Source: Herpomyces periplanetae (Eukaryota > Ascomycota > Laboulbeniomycetes > Herpomycetales > Herpomycetaceae). Taken from it: a stretch of 64,000 nucleotides of DNA. Positions within the stretch are counted from its first letter, which is position 1, and each line of letters opens with the position of its first letter. Positions 44,081-59,933 of this stretch are shown piece after piece. Where the stretch lies: positions 41,552 to 105,551 of the forward strand of contig WMKJ01000040.1 in the NCBI GenBank assembly GCA_009733715.1. The letters are read 5' to 3'. Position numbers and translations under genes: made by a program. The notes under the pieces are model-generated. The model was not told the origin of the DNA. It ran no database searches and saw only the letters and a list, made by a program, of their open reading frames with translations.

Positions 44081-45566
44081 ATGCCGGCGTACAGAATTGC
44101 CATGTTAAGCGATTTTTTTTTCCCCCAACCAGGTGGAGTTGAAAGTCATATTTATCAATTATCTACACACTTAGTGGATCGCGGGCATAAAGTTGTGATT
44201 ATAACGCACGCTTCTGCTGACCGATCAGGAATTCGATACCTCACCAACGGCGTTAAAGTCTATCATGTTCCGTTTTTCGTAGTGTATCGCGAAACAACTT
44301 TTCCATCAGTATTCTCTTTTTTTCCCTATATTCCGAAATATCATGATACGTGAGCGAATAGAAATTGTTCACGGGCACGGTAGCCTGAGCAACTTATGTC
44401 ACGAAGGAATTGTACACGCTCGTACAATGGGCCTAAAGACCGTATTCACGGATCATTCATTATTTGGATTTGCAGACACTGGCAGTATACTGGCGAATAA
44501 AGTGCTAAAGTTTACCCTTAGTGATGTTGATCACGTTATCTGTGTTAGTCATAAATGTAAGGAAAATTCAGTACTTCGGGCAGCACTTAATCCCTTAATG
44601 GTATCGGTTATACCGAACGCTGTAGTTGCGGAAAATTTTCGGCCGGTAAATTACGTTGAGGCAACGGTAAATGGGCTAAAAGAGCATACTATACCGCGAA
44701 AACTTGCGCCCCATGACACCCTTACAATAGTCGTTATATCACGTTTATTCTACAATAAAGGAATTGACTTATTAGTGGAAGTTATTCCAGGAATCTTAAA
44801 GCGGCATTCTAACGTACGATTTATCATTGCCGGTACGGGTCCAAAAGCGATAGATTTAGACCAGATGATTGAGCGAAATGTACTTCAGGATCGTGTTGAA
44901 CTTGTCGGAAGAGTACGCCATGAAGATGTACGTGATGTCATGGTCCGTGGTCACATTTATTTGCATCCTTCGTTAACCGAAGCTTTCGGTACTGTATTAG
45001 TAGAAGCAGCCAGCTGTGGACTATACGTTGTGAGCACCAAAGTTGGCGGAATACCTGAAGTGTTGCCTCCTCATATGACAACATTTGCCAAACCGGAAGC
45101 ACAAGACTTGATTAAAGCAACGTGCGGTGCTATTGAAGCGTTACGTGCGGGTAAAATACGCACAGAGTTATTTCACGATCAAGTGCGCTCCATGTATAGT
45201 TGGACAAACGTAGCTCGTCGCACGGAGCGTGTTTACGATGGAGTAACTGGAAATTTGCCCGAAAATGAATTTTACGGACACGCAGTAAGCTCATCTAGAA
45301 TGGTACAATGGGCACGTAATCCCGAGTGTACACCGTTACAAGGCTTCGCTTTAATTGACCGGCTTAAACGATATTACGGATGTGGACAATGGGCTGGAAA
45401 ACTCTTTTGTATATGTATAGCGGTAGATTATTTGTTTTACATGTTTCTCGAAATAATTTTTCCTCGATCTCACATTGATGTTGCACCGGATTGGCCGCTT
45501 AAACCCCGATCAATAGAAATGGAACGGGAAAATTCTCGATATGAGAAGTTGTATCGTCATTATTAG
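44081..45566 (+). CDS. GPI3: PIG-A / GPI3 catalytic subunit of GPI-GlcNAc transferase, with apparent frameshift
   Basis: Residues 1 to about 80 are read from the ATG at 44081 ([20 protein letters not shown], then [14 protein letters not shown]). The rest is read in another frame from about 44326 ([20 protein letters not shown] onward). Family proteins run through this point without interruption, and one extra T in the T7 run at 44317-44323 accounts for the shift. With one T fewer the protein would be about 494 residues. Later features: [59 protein letters not shown] (GT4 donor-binding motif) and a C-terminal membrane anchor ([10 protein letters not shown]). It moves GlcNAc from UDP-GlcNAc to phosphatidylinositol on the ER, the first step of GPI-anchor synthesis, and is essential in fungi. 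A base-call error is therefore likelier than a dead gene. Confidence 0.93.
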
Positions 45567-45859
45567 TATTTTCCCTGGGATTTTAATACATTTACAAAGC
45601 TACCGTGTTTACCCATAAAGTCGCTATGCTGAACCATTACGATTGTCTTGGATGGGGAAAAATTTACCAAATTGAACCAAACAGCCGTCCCTCGAATACC
45701 TTTACATACTGACTTACTAGGATCAAAGATTCCATACATAACTTCATGTGAGCGAGTGCAATTCACTATTCACTAATGTACACAATGAAAAGATGAAAGC
45801 AACGTAGATGAAACAAGTTAAGGCATATGAAACAGTTGGCTTCAAAGAATAGCATAAGT

Positions 45860-46983
45860 TTAATATGGACATTTGGATTGCCAGTACCAATATTCAGCGG
45901 AATAGTTAACGAGAATATCTTCATCAGCACCATTTGTACAGTTAAACTGAGGATCACCACCGGCTGTGTGAAGCCTATAAATGTCAGCATCATTAGACAT
46001 GGAGGATAATTTTAGCCAGGGGACATTTTTAACGGCCTCAAAAGCGGATTGTTCAGGCGGGGATTGAGCAACTTTGTTGAAGGATTGAGATTCAGTAGAT
46101 CTACCGACATCATCAAAATGGTCGAAAACGGGCTGGCCTCGAGCATTAAAATAATGGTAGCCGAAAGGTTTAAGGTTGAACTTATTGGCAAAATCCTTAC
46201 TACGTCGATTTATTTGATCAAGTACGTCGATTTGGGATGGAAATACGGCGAAATTTTTGTCTAGCGGTTTTCCAGGAACGGTTTGCATAACATTTGCGAG
46301 TAGATTATTGTGATGCCGGCGACGATAGAACGTTTTGTTGGTGGACTTTTGCTGAATGTTTAATAAAGCCATATCGGGTAATTGGGGAATAAGATGTGAG
46401 CTTTGGTTTAAGAGTGAAGTTGCGTCGTAGAGAAGGGCCTTTGCGCCCACAGGTCGTGGTTTTACGTTACCAGCATCGCACGTATACAGTTGTACACCGC
46501 TTCCTAATAAAATGAAAGCAAGCACAAGGCTAGAATTTGGAGGAGGCAAAGAAGTAGCAGCTAGGATGATTATCACGATGAATTAGCCAAATCGTTCAGT
46601 GTATCAAACAGAAAAAGTGTATTGGATGATTGCAAGCGAGAGTGCGAGTATACGTGCATCTACCTACTTATGGGCATTGTAAGGCCTGACCAGTCACAGG
46701 ATGTTGGACGTTCGTTACGTATAATCCAATTATCGTAACCATGAATATTTTGCGGGTGCGATCTTGAGATTAATCGTTTAATGTGCAGGGTGGCGAGTCT
46801 TGTGGGAGTAAAGTCTGTCGATGATACTTGTCGGTGTATGAGTGTATGACTCGTCAAAGGTTTACCGCTACTCTGCTGGTCATTGAATTGAGTAAAGTTC
46901 AAAATTTCTGCATCCAATGCACTTGTCGATGGTACCAGTAAAAGGGTAGTGGCCAAAAGGGGGAAAATGTATTTAGAGGGCAT
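45860..46983 (-). CDS. secreted DUF3455 protein
   Basis: Exons 46983-46668 and 46560-45860 give 338 residues. A signal peptide (MPSKYIFPLLATTLLLVPST then SALDA) is followed by a 100-residue region without known motif. The DUF3455 domain follows: TSLPPPNSSLVLAFILLGSG leading into GVQLYTC, PVGAKALLYDATSLL, FGYHYFNARGQPVFD, VPWLKLSSMS, YRLHTAGG and a final NYSAEYWYWQ. The order and motifs match the fungal/bacterial DUF3455 family, whose biochemical role is unknown. The 107-nt intron uses GTAGGT...cctag and restores MPITATSLPPP in phase. Conserved cysteines (YTC, FNC, KCPY) suit an extracellular protein. It converges with PIG-A, 293 bp apart. Confidence 0.87.
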
Positions 46984-49900
46984 TGTGAGTGCGTGCGTGA
47001 GTTGTGTTGCTGTCACGGCGAACAAAAATTTTTGACCTAGAGGAAAATGGAAACGGAAACGGGAACACGTTGGCACAGAGCAAAAGAAATTTCGTGGGTT
47101 AAGGGTTTTTTTTCTTCGGGCGGCAAAAGGAGGGAAATTCGGAAGCTTTTATGATATTTCTGCTCCTAGGTAGTGGTAAGGAGGAGGAAGCGCGGATGAT
47201 GGCGGCGGCGACAGCGACAGCGGTAGTTGTGGTGGTTGTAGTTGTGGTAGTAGTAACAGTGATAGGAAGATCCTTCAGGATAAATACGTAAGTGTAAGTG
47301 AGTATCTAATTAATGAGTAGGCTGCATTGGTGCATACACACTTGAAGCAGAGGAAAGTTAGTCTGTCGTGCAACGTTGAACGGATACGATGAAATACAGG
47401 ATTTAACGGGAGGATTGTTGTTAGCTTTTAATTGCCGTGGCTGAAGAACGGGCTAGTTCAGTGGGCCATAGATCGACGGAGCTACATAAATTTACGACAC
47501 AGCACCCCAAGAAATGACACGAGGGGAGACGAGGAGATTAACTACTTAAATGATTATTTTACCCGGGAAATTTCACCGTTTTAACGCACGTATAACCACC
47601 AACAGCGCAACTTTTCATCCAAATCGGGAATGTTGTTATGCGTGCGTACGTCCGCACCCGTGCGCATCCGTATACGTATGGTTATGGGTATGGGTATGGA
47701 TCAGAATATGGGCACAAGTATAGGTTCGTGGATGTGTCTATTAATGTGAGTTGATATATGGCCGATCCATGACCAAAATTTCACGAGTTTCGAGTATATG
47801 GGCGGGGATATGGCAGGGCAAGGATCCGGCTATTTGACTAGTGAGATTATGGTCTGGTACGTTACAATGTAATGCGGTATGGTCAGGTCAGGCCATACCA
47901 GACTAGCAAGGAGTTACAGGGTTTATTAACAGGGAATCATAGTTTGGATAACCTGATAATGAAGGGGTATAAGGAATATATGGTGATGGAGGTGTTGTTT
48001 AACGTGCGTGCGTCCGTCCGCACGGGCCATACATGCGTATGAGTCGGTTGAATGAGATGAATTTCACATTTGAAGTGTTTATTAGAGCGCATAAATTTCC
48101 GTTTGGATTGGCGGAATTTCAATGAAAAGGAGTAAGCTCTACCGGACTTTTTGGTAATTGGGAATGTCAAGGTAGCGGAGTGGTGGGCAATGATAGGTTA
48201 TGGAGCTAATAATTATCACCAAGTGCACCGTGAGATGAGGAAGCAGTTTACAGGGAAGGATACTTAGCGCAGCGCAGAGCAATGCAGACCAAATGAATTT
48301 TGTCTGGTAAAGATTAGGGATAATTTAACGTTAAGGTAAGGGTTGGAATCGAGAATTTCCGCCATATTGTTAGTTACGGGGATAAATGGTCATGGGCGGG
48401 CTGGCGGAACGTATGTGCAAGTGAGTGTGTATTGTTGGTACGAATAATCATTGTTTAGTGAATGAGGGATAGAGTCATGCACAATTGTGCGGAATAATGC
48501 AATTAGGTCTTGGTGAATGGGTGACGAAACGGTTAAGGCCAATTTAGTAATTCTTGCAGGTCTCAGTGTATAAGTGAATAGGCCAGGGTATTATGATAGA
48601 GAAAAATGTTAAGTGGATTACATTCCCGGAACAAATTTACCATAACCACGGCTTCTCATATTTCATCACGAATGAATTAAGATTAATATAAGCTTCTGCT
48701 TTACTACGAGAATAACTTTATCATTTCCGTGGAGCGTGCAAGCGTCCGACCTTTAACTGGAAAGTTTATCTACGATAATACCTAACATGCATTATTATAA
48801 AGATCTTCAGCCAAACGAATATCATGATTTTAATGAGATTGTCGTATTTTACCGGTACTCTTTTCTTAATCTACGGGTAGATACAAGAGTAAGTATTTAA
48901 CACACTACAAGGATGAATCTACACACTAACATTTGGGAACATTAAGCAAGTTTTACATGCATTATTCGTGAAGGGGAGGAATTTTTTTTCCACAAAGAAA
49001 CGGTGAAACTGGAATGTTCAATTCATCTATATATCCTTCCCCTTGTATACTTGAAGTTAACCCCCTTCCCTTCAACCAAGCAAATGTTAAATGGCGAATA
49101 AATGTGATTATGATTAAGTAGACTTAACCATGATAATCCGGCTACATCATTTGAATCCTTTTAACCCTCACGTAGAATAAAGGTGATGAAGAAAATAATT
49201 TAATGAAATGAACCCAAACTCATTGATTTCGGACTTACAAGTATTGTCCATCATTACCAAAAAGGTTACTTGGTGCATAAGACTCGTCGTAATCTGAAAC
49301 TAGTTGTACAAGCCGTGTTTAACACCGTAAAATTATCGCGATACAAACAATATCATGATTCGTTCAACGATAAAGAAAATACAGGATGAAGTGGGGGAAC
49401 GTACGCGTGTGCGTATGCGTATGGAAAGATTAGACTAACCTAACATACCCAATGAATTAATAAACTCACCATTTTATTTTTCCTTTCTTTCTATAACCAC
49501 CAGCATCGTCTATCGTGTCAAACGAGATAATCTATCCTCAAATTCCCATTGACGAGAATCGACTTCTTATTACCTGATTAGGAAATGAAATTTTGTGATA
49601 CATTACGTCTCGTCACGTGATCAGCCATCGTATATGGCAGGAGCACGTGATGCACGCTCAGAATTGCGCCTGCTGCATCTGAAGAACTTACTTCGCCACA
49701 GGGCTGTAAATGTGGCGGTGCAACTCCACTTGTGTGGCTTAAATTTTGGGGGTTTTAGATTTTGAATCTACATTTACATTTACATTTACATTTACAATTA
49801 CTATTACAATTACACTTGCATTTACATTTACAATTACACTTACAACTACATTTGTGTTTTTGTCTGCTTTGTCTTTTTACCTTCTACAAAACTTCCATTT

Positions 49901-50163
49901 AATTTTTACCACGGTTTATGCATGCATGTATCTCCCAATAACCACACTCTTTTTCCCTCCAAAACCCTTTTTCTATATCGTCCTCATAATGCTTCGTCTG
50001 CTCGTTAATTCATCTCATTAATTAAATACACTTTTTCATCTTTCTCTTCTTTATTACAATCGTTAATAAATTGACATTATTCAACTAAATCAGTTTTCTT
50101 CTACCACTACGCATTCTCATCCAAGCGCGTACCTAAATTCAACGCTATAACCTACTATGGTTA
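46984..50163. other. gene-poor intergenic region
   Basis: 3.2 kb between divergent starts (DUF3455 on minus, VPS3-like on plus) with no supported gene. Seen: trinucleotide-like ggcggcggcgacagcgacag and gttgtggtagtag runs near 47200-47260, a tatgggtatggg run near 47680, two CACGTG sites at 49614-49619 and 49644-49649, and a TTTACA hexamer array at 49769-49852. Confidence 0.5.
49769..49852. repeat. TTTACA-type hexamer array
   Basis: About 14 hexamers of the form (cat/caa/cta)tta, mostly tttaca with ttacaa and ttacac variants, ending 310 bp before the VPS3-like start. Confidence 0.9.
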
Positions 50164-53100
50164 ATGGATGTAAAAAGTATTACAAATCCAAGTGAAACGG
50201 AGACCAAATCCTCCACTGCTACGTGTATACCTTCAACTTCTTATCTTATCGATACACTTTTACACAATGTACCCGTTGTACGTGGTCATTCTATCACCAG
50301 TGTTGAAATTTGGAGTAAGTTTAGCTAGTTTTACCCTAATTTTACCATTACCATGCCTTCATGCCTGTAAAATGGAAGGGAATGTAGTAACTTAATATTC
50401 TTCTTTTAATCCCCCAATGCTAAAACATCTAAATTTTCCTTGTTCGTAGATGCAAATGTGTATATCGGAACTTCAAATGCGGAAATTATGCACTTTGTCG
50501 GTATACTCGGTATGACTGGTCAAATGAACGGGGCAGCTGGTTCAACATACGTTCTAGCTTCAAGAATACTGCCTCCTGTGTTACGAGATAATCATCAAGG
50601 TGTACAACAAATGATTGTCATGCCCTCCGTTGAAAAACTTGCAGTACTCTGTAATCAAACGTTAAGTTTTTTCACCCTACCGGAGCTGAGTCCGGCATTT
50701 TCCAAGGTCAAACCGTTTACGTGTACTTGGGTTGAAGGTGTTAATGCAGGGTCTTGCGATGCATTGAAGACATTAGGCACCGGGGACATGATTCTATTAT
50801 CATTGCGCCATAAAATTCGCTTAGTACGAGTAGCCGAAGAACCCGTTCTAGTTCGCGATATCGAATTCGGCGGCTCCTTGCTTACTTTTACCTGGGGCGG
50901 TGTTGCTTGTGTTGCAAATTTACATTCTTACACACTCGTCGATATCGTTAACCAGTTGAAGATTCCCCTATTCTCAATATCTTCATGCTCAAACCCCGAG
51001 GATGGTTGGCCTTATCTTTCGCCTACCCGTACAAGCTCCCTTGAAAATAATTCCAGATCTGATGGTTGGCAAACTACCCAAGCACCTAACGGTATGATTC
51101 CCCTTCCCTTTCTGTTTTATTTCGTCTTATTCCCCTCTGCTTTGCTTTACTTTTCTCTGCTAACCGTTACAATTCTACAGTTTGCCCATCCTCCCTCGCC
51201 CCTAGATCCTCGTCTAGTGATAGAAAGGGGCGTGAAAGCGATACCGGTGAACTTGATGAACATAATGTACGAGATTCTAGCCTGAGCCTTGCCAATGTTC
51301 ACAGTGAAAATTCCTCTTCTGATACATCTTGGAGTCCCCACCCATTAATTGCTTCTTCTCAATCTGGCGAATTTTTATTGTTAACTGGCTCAACCAAGGA
51401 TGATTCCGCCGTAGGAATATTCGTTAACTTGGACGGAGAAGTTTCTCGTGGCACCGTAGAATTTAATGGTTATCCAAATGCTGTCGTTATAGATATGGGC
51501 TTGAAATGTGAAAATAATGGTATTTGGCCAGCTGGTAAAATCGAAGATGCATATATTATAGCCGCCCTAGAAGAAAAACTCGACAACACGTACCGTCGGA
51601 TAATAGAAGTACAACAATGGCCTACCGGATTATATGAAACTAATACCTACAGAGAGTATATTGAAATCGGCCAAATAAACGACGATGCTGTCAAGGAAAA
51701 TTTAACAAGAAGTGCAATGGGACTGAAATGTTTATCAACGGGGCGGGGTGTAAATTTAGTCGATATTAGCCTTGATTTGGCCAAACAAAAGCTACATATC
51801 TGCAGAGAGGCTGTGTGGAGAGATACGCCCGATAAAATTGCCGATCGGGAAAAAGAAGAGCTGGAGTTTGTCAAGCGAATTTGCTCTGTGCATTCTAACG
51901 TAGTATGCTGGTCGGGTAAAGATGTATACACTTTGGTCAAGAAACCGTGGATAGTGCAGCTAATAGAAAGTTTGAACGGGCATTATCATATGGATGAGAG
52001 TCAGTTTTGGATTAATGTAGATGGAATCCTTGAGCTAATCGAACGTGCGAAATTAGTCGAAACTCATAGTGAGCTAGACGTGTTTGGTATAACGTTTTTT
52101 CGACAAAAAATATCCCTTCTCCTGATAGCCTATATGTTGTATTGTGGTCGACAAGGTGACCCGATCAACATGGGAGACGTGGTAAGGGTAAAGGATATGT
52201 TAATTAACAGTGAACCAGATCCTAGGCTGGTATTAGCTCTAGTGCGTGAAGTTCGCATGGAAATTATGGAAGGTGAAAGAGGGGGTATCTGGGTTAATGG
52301 AGGATTGAAACATTTAATTGAAAATTTTCTTAGTATTGAAAAAAAAAGAGAGATGAGTTCAAGGCTAATTAATATAGAAACTTGGACAGGATTTGCAGGA
52401 CGAAGGTTGCTAATCATGATACGCGAATTTCTCGAGCATTGGAATAGAAAGAAAGTCTACGGAAGTATTGAGGATCGTGAAGAGGTATTTGCAACGACTG
52501 ACGGTGCAATATTACATATTTATCTTTTACAAGAGGATTGGGCTAGGGAACAAGGGGATGAGAAAGAAGCAAGTAGAATTGGCAATATAATTGTAAGTTT
52601 AATAGAGGATAAAAAGTTTCAAGGAATTCAGCGAGCAGTGGAACAGTTGGAAGAGAGGAAAATGTTGTACACGTTAACACGATTGTATGCTGGCCGAAAT
52701 TGGACAAGGGGAATTTTAGCCACGTGGAAGAGGATACTGGAAGGCGAAGAGTGTACAGATGGTGAACGAGCTGGAGGAAAGGGTTTAGTAGACCAGGGAG
52801 AAGAGCAGGTTTGTATATACTTGCGCAAAGGGGGGGATTCAAAATTATACAGAGAATACGGGATATGGGTAGCGAATCGGAAGGGAGAGCTAGGGGGTCG
52901 GGTATTTGCGGATGAGCATGAATTGGTTGGAATAAGCACAAAAGAAGCGTTGGAAATGTTAAGAAAGGGAGCACCAGATGCAGTTAAAGCATATTTGGAG
53001 CGAGTGGTGTTCAGGATGAAGCGGGTTGACTTTGCCGGGGACTTGATGGAGTATTACTTGAGTACAGTGTTGGAAGAGTTGACAAATTCTGCGGAAGCAC

Positions 53101-53807
53101 GAAAGGAGATGGCATCGTCATACTCCGAGTATCGAGGGCTTCGAGGTGATAAACCGGGGTATTTCAAGTTCGCAATGCAGCGTCGGGTTGATGGGAATTG
53201 GTGGAAATGTCGTATAGGTTTATTACGGCTGGCTAAGATATGGATAGAAAAGGCAAACGTTGAAACTATTCGCGCTACGTTTGATAAAATTCAGGGTCAT
53301 GAAGACAGTCTAGTACCAGAAATGGTGATGGCATATAGTTGGCAAGGGCTTCACGTTGAGGCTATACGATTATTAGTGAGTAAATTGGGCGACTTAGATA
53401 CGGCTATACGGTACAGTTTACGAGGTGGCAAGGGAAGTGGAGCCTATCATGTGGAAACGGAACCACGAGGAATGGCAAAAAGAGATTATGAACGAGTGAG
53501 TGTTGACAAGACAGATCAAGTCAGATTATTTAGAGTAGTGTTATCGGAATGCTTTTCACTTGATAAAGAAGAAGAGCGAGTTCAACGTACGGCGGACTTG
53601 GTAACACAGTTTTCGGGATGGTTTGACGTGCGGGATGTGTTGGAACGTTTACCGGATACATGGCCGGTGGGGCCGTTTACGAGATTCTTAATTAGTGGAA
53701 TGCGTGGTTTAAGGGAACATCGGGTTGAACGGTTTGTTAAAAGATGTATAACGAGTCGTTTAACAGAATTGGAAGCAAGTGAAGTATATTTGGGCGAACA
53801 AACTTAA
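50164..53807 (+). CDS. VPS3: VPS3/TGFBRAP1-like vacuolar sorting protein (CORVET subunit)
   Basis: Exons 50164-50314, 50450-51091 and 51181-53807 give 1139 residues. The first splice creates GHSITSVEIWNANVYIGTSN followed by AEIMHFV, the opening of a CNH (citron homology) domain. The second leads into HPLIASSQSGEFLLLTGST, then VGIFVNLDGEVSRGTVEF and GYPNAVVID, typical of the VPS3/TGFBRAP1 CNH domain rather than VPS39. The C-terminal two thirds are helical, clathrin-heavy-chain-repeat-like (LYTLTRLYAGRNWTRGILATW, VEAIRLLVSKLGDLDTAIRY). The protein tethers Rab5-positive endosomes as part of CORVET. Length is close to yeast Vps3 (1011). Assignment between VPS3 and VPS39 rests on the CNH motifs. 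The FYVE gene at 62 kb is in the same pathway space but unlinked. Confidence 0.85.
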
Positions 53808-53902
53808 GGGAGGCAGAAATAAACCGATGATACAACGGCAAGGCGAGCTGTCAAAGGATTTACGGGGTAACGAACATTACTGCATATCGTTCACTTAATA
53901 TG

Positions 53903-53934
53903 ATGTGTATGCGCGCGCGGGCGCGCATACACAT
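53903..53934. repeat. perfect 14-bp inverted repeat, 4-nt spacer
   Basis: Left arm atgtgtatgcgcgc, spacer gcgg, right arm gcgcgcatacacat. It lies between the convergent stops of the VPS3-like gene (53807) and the transcription factor (53986), so it may act at both 3' ends. Confidence 0.95.
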
Positions 53935-53985
53935 ATGCATAATAATTTTTCCAAGTGAAATGAAAGGTAGAAGGGAGGAATTCAT

Positions 53986-57437
<3,452 letters not shown>

Positions 57438-59933
57438 TTACAAACGAGCCGATGGTAAATCAGACGTACGGGCACATGGTTCGTTAACCGTTGAAATGAT
57501 TCTTCGGGATAGCATGTCACTAATTCCCATATTGGTGATCATTGGATTAACACCACTCGCAGATGGGAAGATACTAGCATCCATTACCCACAGGTTGGAT
57601 TTACCGTATACTTTTCCATTTTCATCCACAACCCCATAACCTGGACCACGACCTGACATACGACACGTTCCCATTTGATGAGCCGATATATATAATCGAT
57701 CGTTCGGTGAAGTGGAAGCTGTATACTTCTTAATTTTTTGGATAAATTGATGGATGGATTGATCATTCTGGGCGGATGTGCATTGAAGAACATTTGGTAT
57801 AGGGGCAGGTGATGCAGAATCAGGAAGATTTTCCCGAAAATTGTCCTCACGATGATTATTATCGTCGGATTGAAAATTCATTGAATTAACGAGGGGCGAT
57901 GACCTCGAACTATCATGATTATCAGTCGTATTAACCAAATTCTCATCACGTCGAACCCATGCTTCAATACCAGGTATCATGGTATGTATCTCACGAGCCC
58001 CCGTAACGTACAATATTCGTACAGCAGCAATTATTGATTCAATGGTAAGTTTATCGTCATCTTTTCGTATCTTATACGTAAAGTTAACCTTGCTAACGCC
58101 ATCATGAAAAACTTCATTAACTTGACCTTCACCACGATCTCTCAAAATACCAACTAGGCCAAGCATATGGCCGGCTTTCCCAGCTGCACATTTCCACTGA
58201 TTTGCTTGAACTTGTGGTAGAAAACTTAACAATAAGTGCGGCAAAAGTGAAACTACTTCAAGCTTAAATCCATATCCTGTACCATCAATATTATCAAATT
58301 CGCTCATCACAGATGTAAGTATTCCACCTTCCCAGGCCATAACTCCTCTATCATATACTCCAAGAGTTATACACGCAGGATGAATTCTTAAATGATTTCC
58401 AACATGAAGATTTCTAATACCACTACGCTTGAGTAACAATGGACTCTGCATCGTTCCACCACTAACTATAACACCTCGAGTTGCGTTAACCTGAACATTA
58501 TATGATGCATTGGATAAATTTACATTTCCTTGATTATCGCGAGGTTTCCAAGTTCCCATAACCCCTTTGGCAGTATGCTTGTCAAAATATATTTTTTTAA
58601 CATGCATACCTTCAATACATATTGCACCACGGGATACAGCATCAAGAAGAAATGATTGAGTTGGACCTTTCTTACCTCCACTTCGACATCCCAGCATACA
58701 TCTTCCACAAAAATGTTTATTCCCACCGGTATTTTGATCGACAACTCTATACGACCATCCTAATCTTCGACTGCCTTCCATTAAAACTTTATTGGGAAAA
58801 TTATGGATAATTTTATCACTCGATGCGCCCATACGTCGACAAACTCGATCCATGGATTCAACAAATTCAGCATGACAAAATTCGGGTAATTTTTCGGTTT
58901 TCTGCCATTCTTGTCGAACAAAACCTTGTAATCTCAGTGAAGCGCTCCAGTTAACTGTTCCTCCCCCTCCCCAGCATGATCCTGCAATTATGGCAATATT
59001 TCCAACATCATTAAGTATACTTGCGCCTTGCATGTATAAATTATTTGTCCCCGAGTCCATTGACATTGGAAAATAATCATTACTCCAGTGATAACCTTGA
59101 TCAATAATTGCTACCAAATAACCCGCATCAGCCAAATTTTTCGCCGCTACTGCCCCACCACAACCACTACCCACAATGATGAAATCTACCGTTAATGGAG
59201 ATCCGGTCATCTTGGTCGATAGATCTGGTGAATTTTCACCCGTTGAAAATTTATGAAATGTATATTGGGTAAGTCCACGGTTAATATCGTGACAGTCATC
59301 ATTCCATTGCGATGTACGAGTTTCAAGTGCAAACCCAATCACACGATTAAACTTGCGTGATTCACGACAGTAAACTGAACGTATCAAATGTGCCAAATTC
59401 CAAAATGTACGCCGAAAAATGGATAACCGTGCCGTAGACCATGCACTAATTATTCGACCTTGTTCTTCACTATTCAATTGTACAAATTGTTGCCGCTGCC
59501 CCGTAAGACAAACCTGAGGAATAAACCATGAATCAAGTGCCGTTAACAATCTAGAAATTTGACAAATGTCTTGTTCACTAGCAATCTGTCTAAGGTATGT
59601 TGAAATGGCCAATTTCGCATTGGGAAGTTCACTAAATTTTTCTTCCAAATATTCCCCAACGGCTCTACTATCATCGATACCCGCCAATCTAATGGCTTCA
59701 TTGTCACCCTGTGTAAAAAAATTTTCTGTAATGATATGCTTGGATGAAATACAGTATTTTTTCAATTGTGTAGCAGCACATTGACGTCCCTGGACTTGAC
59801 AAACCAGTGCATCAGCCAGTGCCAGGAGAATTTGCCATTGCCGTTCCGTAAAGGGTAGATCTTCCCGGGGTGGGAGAGAGGGTGGAGGAATTTTGATGTT
59901 GGAAATGAGAGGTTTCGGCGTAAAAGAGGCCAT
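57438..59933 (-). CDS. long-chain fatty alcohol oxidase (GMC oxidoreductase)
   Basis: Intronless, 831 residues from the ATG at 59933 (MASFTPKPLISN); the frame extends 68 codons upstream only from a non-ATG codon through an AC-repeat leader, so that part was excluded. The N-terminal 260 residues are the FAO-specific domain (PFTERQWQILLALADALVC). Then the FAD Rossmann motif VDFIIVGSGCGGAVAAKNLA, the GMC signature WGGGGTVNWSASLR, a Cys-rich insert GGNKHFCGRCMLGC, and the GMC C-terminal block AHQMGTCRMSGRGPGYGVVD, then WVMDASIFPSASGVNPMITN. The reaction is primary long-chain alcohol plus O2 to aldehyde plus H2O2, in omega-oxidation of fatty acids and alkanes, usually in ER or peroxisomal membranes. 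A Ser/Asn-rich insert (SRSSPLVNSMNFQSDDNNHR) before the C-terminal block is absent from typical family members (about 750). Confidence 0.93.
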   Translation of the reverse strand: MASFTPKPLISNIKIPPPSLPPREDLPFTERQWQILLALADALVCQVQGRQCAATQLKKYCISSKHIITENFFTQGDNEAIRLAGIDDSRAVGEYLEEKFSELPNAKLAISTYLRQIASEQDICQISRLLTALDSWFIPQVCLTGQRQQFVQLNSEEQGRIISAWSTARLSIFRRTFWNLAHLIRSVYCRESRKFNRVIGFALETRTSQWNDDCHDINRGLTQYTFHKFSTGENSPDLSTKMTGSPLTVDFIIVGSGCGGAVAAKNLADAGYLVAIIDQGYHWSNDYFPMSMDSGTNNLYMQGASILNDVGNIAIIAGSCWGGGGTVNWSASLRLQGFVRQEWQKTEKLPEFCHAEFVESMDRVCRRMGASSDKIIHNFPNKVLMEGSRRLGWSYRVVDQNTGGNKHFCGRCMLGCRSGGKKGPTQSFLLDAVSRGAICIEGMHVKKIYFDKHTAKGVMGTWKPRDNQGNVNLSNASYNVQVNATRGVIVSGGTMQSPLLLKRSGIRNLHVGNHLRIHPACITLGVYDRGVMAWEGGILTSVMSEFDNIDGTGYGFKLEVVSLLPHLLLSFLPQVQANQWKCAAGKAGHMLGLVGILRDRGEGQVNEVFHDGVSKVNFTYKIRKDDDKLTIESIIAAVRILYVTGAREIHTMIPGIEAWVRRDENLVNTTDNHDSSRSSPLVNSMNFQSDDNNHREDNFRENLPDSASPAPIPNVLQCTSAQNDQSIHQFIQKIKKYTASTSPNDRLYISAHQMGTCRMSGRGPGYGVVDENGKVYGKSNLWVMDASIFPSASGVNPMITNMGISDMLSRRIISTVNEPCARTSDLPSARL

